In this document: piece after piece, positions 47,801 to 56,800 of the stretch
Position numbering within the stretch: the stretch's first letter is position 1
How the letters are laid out: each line of letters opens with the position of its first letter
Assembly: GCA_942159475.1 (NCBI GenBank)
Contig: OW804095.1
Location: forward strand, 95,183,740-95,247,739
From: Sthenelais limicola
Taxonomy: Eukaryota > Annelida > Polychaeta > Phyllodocida > Sigalionidae
Direction: 5' to 3'
DNA length: 64,000 nt
Notes under the pieces: model-generated
The model's database searches: none
What the model was told of the DNA's origin: nothing
What the model saw: the letters and a program-made list of their open reading frames with translations, nothing else
Made by a program: the position numbers and the translations under genes

Positions 47801-50800
47801 CATGTTATCATTATTTTTTCATATTTTAGGGACGACTGAAGTTTACTACCATTCACTATGGATGTCAATGGGGGGGAAAAGCATAAATTCTCAATAAGGT
47901 TTTTTTAGTTGTATGACCCCCAGTTTTTTTGGTTTGTGGGGTAAAATAATATGTCAGCTATATATGCAGATTTTAAAGGAAATCGCATGGTTCAATCATC
48001 TGATATTCTGACAAATGGTAGAAAAAACCCTTTTCCTCATTGTCTCCTAAAGTGAATGGTTGTAAATTTCAATGGTCCCTGAAATAAAAACTTTTTCTAT
48101 GACATGTGGTTTTTATTGGCTTTTTGGGTTCCCCCAACAATGTTCTTTCTAAACCGAAAGTTTTAAAAAATCCATGATTCCTTCTTTTTGTTTGAACGCT
48201 GGCATTTACTTTTAAGAGTCAAGCTCCGATGTCCATGTTCTCCGGAAACACGTACACACTTCCTAATAATTATGCCATTGTCTATTTTCACAACCTAATT
48301 CAATGTAATAGCGAGGATATACTTTGGAACTTCAAACTCAGATGTATGGAAGTCGGTAGCTTGCTGCTATTCTCTTTTAAGCGTGTGGTTGCTTAATAGC
48401 GAGTATTTAAACATTCTTCTGCTGTTTGGAATGCCTCAGGCCCAGGCAGAGATTTTCAAGGGTGATTGACGAATGCTATATCCAGTATAGGCCCAAAGAT
48501 GAGAGAGTCCCGCGGGAGAGTCCCTTCAAACGGAGGGAAAGCCTCTCGCCTCAAACCGCTTAGTGCCATTATAATTCTATTAAGGTTGCACAATGTCATT
48601 ATATTCGCATTAGAACGCCTAGTCCTAGTCCAAAAAACCGGTTAGTGAAGTAGGGGTCCAATCACTGACATAGCATTCTTATCTGATCTGAGGGTTTTGA
48701 CCTAGAGGCTAGACTGTACCGCATTCTCAGGGCTAGTGAGAGGTACACCACCAGAAGAATTAACCCAAGGGAAAATGATGCAGGGCTTTAATTGTGGCGG
48801 TAATTGGGGGTCCAGTAATTGAGCTGATTAGGGGGATTTGGAGATAACTCGAGGCCAGAAGTTACGCCTGGTTATTTGGCAGACTCTTTCCCATCCAACA
48901 TGTTGCCTCGATTTGAATTGGGGGATCTGAAAGTGAAATGGAAAGATGTATAGTATCACTTGACTATCAGCTCTGCTATTTCGAAGATATTTCCGGCATA
49001 GCCTTTATACTATACAACCCACTTGCAAATTCATGAATTCTATGCTTTTCCTGAAATTTATGTCTATTATGATGGTTTCGAGGATGGAATGAATGAATGA
49101 TTGATTCCCTGGCTCCGCATGGGCTGGCGCCGCATGCCTTATTACGTAAGCGGGATCTGTGCTTTGTATGTTTTGTATCACCTTAGGCCGGCCTACCCCC
49201 TAAACCAATTACAGTCTCTCAGATTCCAGAGGGATTCGTCAGTCTAACACGTGCCACCTGGCCACTCATAGCCTGAAGAAGTTGCATGCACGCCCTGGAG
49301 GATGACAGGGACCTCTATCGCTTCACGGGTATGGTCGTATAATCAAAGGCGCAACATGCCAGCCTCTGCCCACTCTGTAGAGATGACCCTAGAAAGCGTG
49401 AAAGGCCTAAGGGCAAGGTACCACCTTCTTTGGATCGAACGCTGTCCTCTTTTTGTCTCTGAAAAAAATTATCCATCGGAAGAGTTGCTTTTCCAGGTGC
49501 ATTATAGATGATTTAGGCAGTTGAAACCATGCTTTAGTTTAGGGCTATATTATCAATTAGTATTGAGTCTATGACGAGCAAATCTAGAGCAGTTCCCCAA
49601 TGGGAAGATGAGTGGAGTTTTGAAATTCCTCCGGCCGATAAGGGCTTATAGTAATACGAATATTCCATCAACCATCTCGCTGGTATCTATGAACTTAGAT
49701 AAGAAGACGATAGTGTAATCCTTTAGATGCGCCTTTGCTGCTACCGTGGAGGACGATATCTTGCTACTTGTGATCCTCCTTGTAACATGAAACAGCACCT
49801 TTGATGGCCGAAGTGGGGCAGCTGGGGAACATTTGATTAATCATAGTTTAAGATAACCAGTCATTCCTGTTTATTTTGTCAATGTTCGACGTTCAACATA
49901 ATAGTTGCATTTTGAGCACCCGTTGCAGTGAATGTGGGAATGAACTGCATATATCCGAAAAGCTGAAAAATAGTATACATGTATGACTTGAACAATGAGT
50001 CAGTTTGTATTTGAATTATTAATCTAGAGTGTATGTACACTCGCATATGATGCTAGTGAAAATGAACTGTAATTCTGCTGAAAATATCATTGATATCAAT
50101 GTGAGTTCATGTGAAATAATAACAAACAAACAAAATATGGGACTCACTTCCCGGATATGGGGCACGCATTTTCATATATTGTTTTCTAGGTGGGGTCTAC
50201 TCTGACATGGCAATATAAAAAGTTAATAAATAGCATCAGACCCCCTGTGTATAACTGACTAACTCCTGATAGATGAGCAGAGGTGGCTGAGGTGGGTCTG
50301 TCTATGTAGGAGGGCGAATTTATAAACAGATAAATGCAGAGAGAACATTTGCAAGGAATGATTCATCCTCATATTTTCCATTTCCACCATCAATCTTCTA
50401 ATCATACGTTGGACCCCCAAGTTAAAGGTTAACCTTTTTCCTAATAAATTCGGTTCAGGAATTACATCCATATGTTTTGCCCTAAGCCCTCTGAATCAGT
50501 TGAGTCTGATATAGAACAACTTATTCAGAGGCTCAAATTATTCTACTACTAAACCATCCATTAAATTCATTTGTCGAGGTCTGATCCCACACTCCACCCC
50601 GACTCCACCCCAACGCGTTAGAAAGAACACACATCATCCATGATGCTGGTATATACCACTTGTGTATGTCTACTGGTATATAATATCATATCCTTGCGTT
50701 CTATAGTTATAATGTCATTATTCCATTAACATCCCCAAGCTCAGTATGTGATCTCTAATTTAAAATTAGATGAAACCTTCCTCGGTCATCGACTGTATTT

Positions 50801-53800
50801 ACCCCATTGTATTAATGGAATCGGTTATATCATTTGAATATGAACATTATTGAAGAAATTAAAGAATGATATGCATTAGATGGTAAAGGTGACACGCCTC
50901 AATAAATACAACTCCAGGGGGGGGGGGGCATTTGGGTTTTCTCTTATTGTAGTGATATTACGTGTCCTAATATGCATTTATCTACTACGGGTTATAACAA
51001 CGAGCACTTCACTGTAACACGTTAAGCTCGTATGTGCGTATCAGAGGGCATTGATAGGGCATTTGCAGGCATGGACTTATGGAAGTTGTATGTCCGTGTA
51101 AAAGCTATGATAGAATGTTTATCGGGGATCCCATGTAAAAATCCATATGTTTTTCCTGTTTCCATGAGGCAAGACTTCATGTGTCCCATCATTCATTAAT
51201 TTTGTTTTTTTATAGATCATTTACACAAGCTATGATTCCGGTGAAAGGATCCTAGCATTTTCCGATAAACATATTGGTAAATATTTGTATGCCAGATTGG
51301 AACCGAATCTATCCCAGCATGCACTGCAATAGACATGGGCATGCAAATCCTCTATTGGCTATTGACTTTATATTCATAGATGAGAGGGAAATCACAGACA
51401 CATTTTACAAGGATATTATAATTGTTCCATTAGATCATTCTTCCACAAAATGAACACATCATAGCCATTCTGGCATTCTATTTTCTAATACAGGAGACAT
51501 ACGCCTCAGGCGTTTTTACCTCCGGACTAAGGTTAACTGCATCAAATGAACCTTATTGAATGCATCACATGTGGGCCACTATCATTTTCCCTTTTCCGAA
51601 ATCATATATTTTGCGTCAGTCGCCATGAGAGATTCCTGCAGACATTGAAGGAAACGATACCAATGATGGCACAACGTGCCCCCGGCAACCCTACTCCTTG
51701 GTAATGGCTATAGGTGCATCCCACCCTCAGAAGGTCCATCTTCACCCCACATTAGTAGCGGTATGTGGCCTCTGCTCCTTCTAGTAAGGTTAGGCCTGTT
51801 TTACATTTGATGGAACATATGCAGACCTATGAAATGCTGGCGTGTAGACTCGCATATGATCACGTATTTTGCCCACCATCCTGATACCATTTGCCAATAT
51901 TTAATAGCTCCACATGTATACAAAGAATCTATATAGCATGACTACAGGTTGTTTAATATATTAAATACGACAGTACGTTGACCCTTTTTTTTAATGAATC
52001 GACTGCAGTCAATTGGGGAGGTCTCCTAGGGCTAAACTCCACCGTGGGAGATAACTCGTCAGCAGATTGCCTTCCATTCGCCAATGTTTACCTGCGGTGG
52101 TTTTGATTACTCTGACAAGCATCTAGGTCATTCCCACAGGTCAGAGGTCAAGCACCGTATGGTACCAACCTGGTACTAGTCAATAGCGTATTGTTCTGTA
52201 TGAGCGAAGATGTGCTGTGCACAGAACAAAACAAAGAAAATAGGAATGTGAGATTGATCTATCACTAGCAGAAACTATTCAGGGCTTATTTTAGAATGTT
52301 GAGAGACTTACCTGTTAAGCAGTAAGTTGTATTAAAATTATGATATTTTCGAAGCAACTCGAGGGGTTGCAGGGAATACATGCCCTCCCTGATCCCAACC
52401 CAGTATTCATAATCAACCTGACTAGCTCAGCAGTTATAGGTGAAGTCCTCGAAATTCTGTCGGGATACCCTCAGAACCCTTTAAACCCTCAGAATAAACA
52501 TCGGCACGGTAAGGAAGCTGAAATTGTCTCTGATGGTATTCCTTGGGCCCATACCTTTGAGTGGGTTGAGGATATAACTATGTAGTACGGAAGCCCATCG
52601 CTGCCATCTCGCCTCTCGCCTCTCACCTCTCACCTCTCGCATCTCGCATCTCGCCTCTCGCATCTCACTTTTGAATTCTCGCCTCTCACCTTCTAAGTCT
52701 CGCCTCTCACCTTCTAAGTCTCGCCTCTCGCCTCTCGCCTCTCGTGTCTCGTGTCTCGCCTCTCGCCTCTCGTGTCTCGCCTCTCGCCCTCTCGCCTCTC
52801 GCCTTCCGTTTCCCACATAGTAGATCCATTTTTTCAATGAGACTGAACTTATAATGGCAGACTTCCTTGACTCTAGGTATGAGGGTGAGAAGGAGAGGGA
52901 GAGGGAGGGGGAGAGGGAGAGGGAGGGGGAGAGGGAGGGGGAGAGGGAGGGGGAGAGGGAGGGGGAGAGGGAGAGGGAGGGGGGAGGGGGAGAGGTAGGG
53001 TGAGAGGAGAAGGGAGGGTGAGAGGGAGAGGGAGGGGAGAGGGAGAGGGAGGGTGAGAGGGAGAGGGAGAGGGAGGGTGAGAGGGAGAGGGAGGGGGAGA
53101 GGGAGAGGGAGGGGAAGAGGGAGAGGGAGGGTGAGAGGGAGAGGTAGGGTGAGAGGGAAAGGGAGGGTGAGCAGGAGAAGGAGGGTCATTGTCATCATTG
53201 GTACATATGTCCCTCCCCCACTGCCCCGCTGCCCCTCCCCCACTACCACCTCCCCCTCTCCTGCCTCCCCGTCTCCCCACCCCCCACTCCCGCCCTCCCT
53301 CATATTTGCATATCTCCCAGTCTCAATTTTAAGTTTGATGAATGAAAATATGGGAAATAAACAGTATATCATTGTGACTCATTTCCCTGTAACACATCAA
53401 TATAAACTCGAAGGTATGCAAGGAATTAGACTATTGAATTGGAAACATTATTCAGTGTGACGAATATTTCCTCTCATTAGGGGAAAGGTGAGAGGGGAGA
53501 GTTGAGGGACGAGAGGTGAGAGATATCACTCCTGGGCCAAAAAACAGGTATGGAAGACAGAGAAGAGGGGGAGGGAGAGAGGGAGAGAGGGAAGTATATA
53601 TGGGGAGAGAGGGTGACCGTCCTACATGCAGAGGAGTGGGAGAGTGAAGAAGAGGGATACAATTGTAATTCAAAATTCTATTTTTGTGCCCTGTATGTAA
53701 CTCGTTTTCCAGTAACACATCATAAATTTTTCTATAATTGTTTAAGATATTATTATGACTCATTATCCTGAAACGCATCCTTTATTTACTAATAAAAAGC

Positions 53801-56800
53801 AAGGACACAATGTAGGCCTACCATGCCACCATGCCACATGTGATTGAAGTGCCACATGTGGGGAATTCCCCTAGTTCCAGTTCCCTTGGTAAAAGGTGGA
53901 ATCTCCACTATGCAGATGGAAAACGTGGTGAGATGCGAGAGGCGAGAGGCGAGAGGCGAGATTTAAAAAGTGAGATGCGAGAGGCGAGAGGCGAGAGACG
54001 AGAGGCGAGAGGTGAGAGGCGAGAGGTGAGATGGCAGCGATGGGCTTCCGTAATTGAGGACGTTAGGAAGTTAGTGGAGGGATTGGATTGTAATAAATCG
54101 TCCGGCTTTAAGAGTATCAGGATGAAAACTCTTTTCTTTTAAACGGAGTGGGACGTTTCATTGATATATTAAATTTAATTAGGACATCTGGTGTATTTCC
54201 ATCTGTCTGAGAAAAGGGTGCATGCACCCTCATTCCTCAAGTCTCCAATGCCAGGAAGCTGACTGATTTGCGGCCCGGCCCGTCTGCATTACACCTGTGG
54301 TTAGCAAAATTTTCGAAAAGTAATTTCTGGACAAGCTTGATATTTATATAGAAACTACAAATTTATTATCAACAAATCAACATGGCTTTAGAAAAGGAAT
54401 GGGGGTTGATAAAGCTTGGAGTTCTTTTATGGACCGTGCAATGACGCATACACTGTCCCGCGCAACGTATCCGCGCGATACGAAAATGAATACGAATTTC
54501 TTGTACCCACTTTTGATACGATTTTTTTCGTCTCAGCGTATTCGGCGAGGTAAATGATATCCTGGGAAAGCTAAATCTCTTAATCCCCGGTGTGCGGTGG
54601 TGCGTTAAGAGTTGGCGCATCTGGCGCATCTGGAGTGCGGCAGTGCGTGAAGGAGTGTGCACTCACCCATTACAATGTGACAAAGCAGAGAAAAAAACTT
54701 GACCATGCTTGGGTTTGATCTAGCAACCTTCTGATTTACAATCAAGTGCTCTAACCATTACACCACTGGATCAGCTATCAACATGGCCTCAAATAATCAA
54801 TCTTGTAATTGGGAAAGAGTAATAGCATCATTTTGCCAGTCGGATACCAAGCTATTATTTTTTCAAAATCACTTATTATCATGAAATACAGGTCTAGGAA
54901 TTCTGTCGACGTTTCATGAGAAGTGCCAAAATATTATATATTAGTTTGAATGAATTCAGAAAGAAAGATTCCTTCACAGAAAGTCCCATATTCAATTTCG
55001 TATGAAAAAACAGGGTGGGAATTATAAAACACCCACATTCAACATTATTATCATAGAAAATTATTTTCAACAAAAGCAAAAACATCCTCTGCCCTCAGTA
55101 AAATATGCGTCTGCCGTGACGGCCGTCATGCAGAGCGTGGAGGGCAGGGGAAGCTACCAGAGGCAGGGCCGGAGCTACGGCCAAGGGGTGCGGTAGCTAC
55201 CCCCACCAAATGTGGCCTCCCTGTGGCTCGTAATCTGCACTGGAAGCACCTTGGTAAGCCCCTCAGATGGTAACTCGGGATATGTCTATTGCACTCGAAA
55301 TATTGGTCCCAGCCTTCCCAAACTTCACATGCATTATGCTCATATACCCTGCTATATGTACACCAAAGATTGTAGAGATTCAATGAATTTTATTTTTTCT
55401 AAAAAATTCTTTAGTCATTTCTGCACCTATGTAGTTCTCAAAACTCAATACGAAAAACGGAGCGCGAATACGGAGCATATCATATTTCGTCTCCGTGATT
55501 CAAAGGACCGTTTTTCGTATCAGAAGTTCAGGCAATTTCGTCACCACACTTCACCAGTAGCGTTCGCGGTGCTCGGTAGACAAAAATCGTCACACTGAAG
55601 ACGAAAAAGCTCGCCGCTACGTATCGCGCGGGTACGGTGCGCGGGAGAGTGTAAGGATATTGCCATCACTACATGAGGTCCCCTATAGCTTATTGGACAT
55701 CTCCAAAGACTTAGATAATATAAATATCGACTTGCTACTGTTAAAATTACATATGTATGGCATTCGAGGAACTAAGTTAGAACTTGTAAGATCTTGTGGT
55801 AAGGGCCGAACCCAGTGTACTGTTTGCAATGACGACATCTTAGATGTCATTGATTTTAGAAACCGGAATAGTTCGAATGGTTCGAAAATCAATTTTCCTA
55901 TTCCTTTTTATCGCATTCTATCTTCATTCTATCGTTAACACCTTGTGCTTTTTATCGCATTCTGTCTTCTCTTTCCGTTAACACCTTGTGGACTATATTT
56001 ACGTTCAATATTCATTGGTTTAAATTAGCATATTTCCCGGATACGACAATTAATTGAAAATATAACAGGCTTCAAGTACACATCTTTACCTTAAACTACT
56101 ATTTATTTAAGATTACATCCGACCATCCTTTGATTCATCACATCCTATTTGGGAGTGTGTTTTTATCGTAGTCATCATCTTTATCCCCCCCCCCCCCCCC
56201 CCCCATACTTTGATCTTAGATGCTCTATTACTCTAGGTTTTGATATCATTTCAGAGCCACCATGATGGGATCATTGTCAGTCCTATATGCCATTTTCTTC
56301 GCATCGCTTGGGGTCGTTTTCCCCTTGTCATTTTTCCTTTCTGGAAGGACAAGAGAGGCTGGAATATGCTTTGCTGTACGTATATTTCCTCAACATCTTT
56401 ATTGGTATTTTACTAAATCCGTTCTATGATTACATAAATTTAACATACGTTAGGATTCTTAGTATGATAGTGTGTACTTCGAAAAAAGCAAGCTAGTCAC
56501 TAGGTGCGGTCTTCTCAAATTAATAGAACCTGGTCTCATCATATAAAATTATTCATAAAATACTGTCATAGTGAGAAGGAAAGTGTGACAATCTGGCAAT
56601 TTTGTATCGCCTTGCTGTTGGCGAGGAACATGCATTTTATTCTCGTTGCTGTTGGGTATACAGTAACAACACTTACAGAATGTGTGTAGTTATGCTCCCA
56701 GAATGGGTTTATTGACTCCAACGCTTATATATAAATAGTTATACTCGCTGTTTATTCAGATGCTGCACGTGTATGTGACCCTGGCCTCCATTGTGTTCAT

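Larger units (their letters stand above)
44803..56254 (+). other. First intron of OTOP gene B, a transposon nest
   Basis: An 11.45-kb intron holding a TAA-flanked MITE, two TTAA-flanked relatives, two MITE copies of the CAGTCTAG family, inverted minisatellite units, a GA-rich array and a LINE fragment interrupted by a TIR element. The part 48.8-52.3 kb shows nothing recognisable. No exon was found inside. Confidence 0.75.

Noticed and set aside
52481..53460. Long Pro/Leu/Ser and Arg/Gly/Glu frames on both strands
   Set aside because: Produced by the CGCCTCT minisatellite and GAGAGGGAGGG array, not by a gene.
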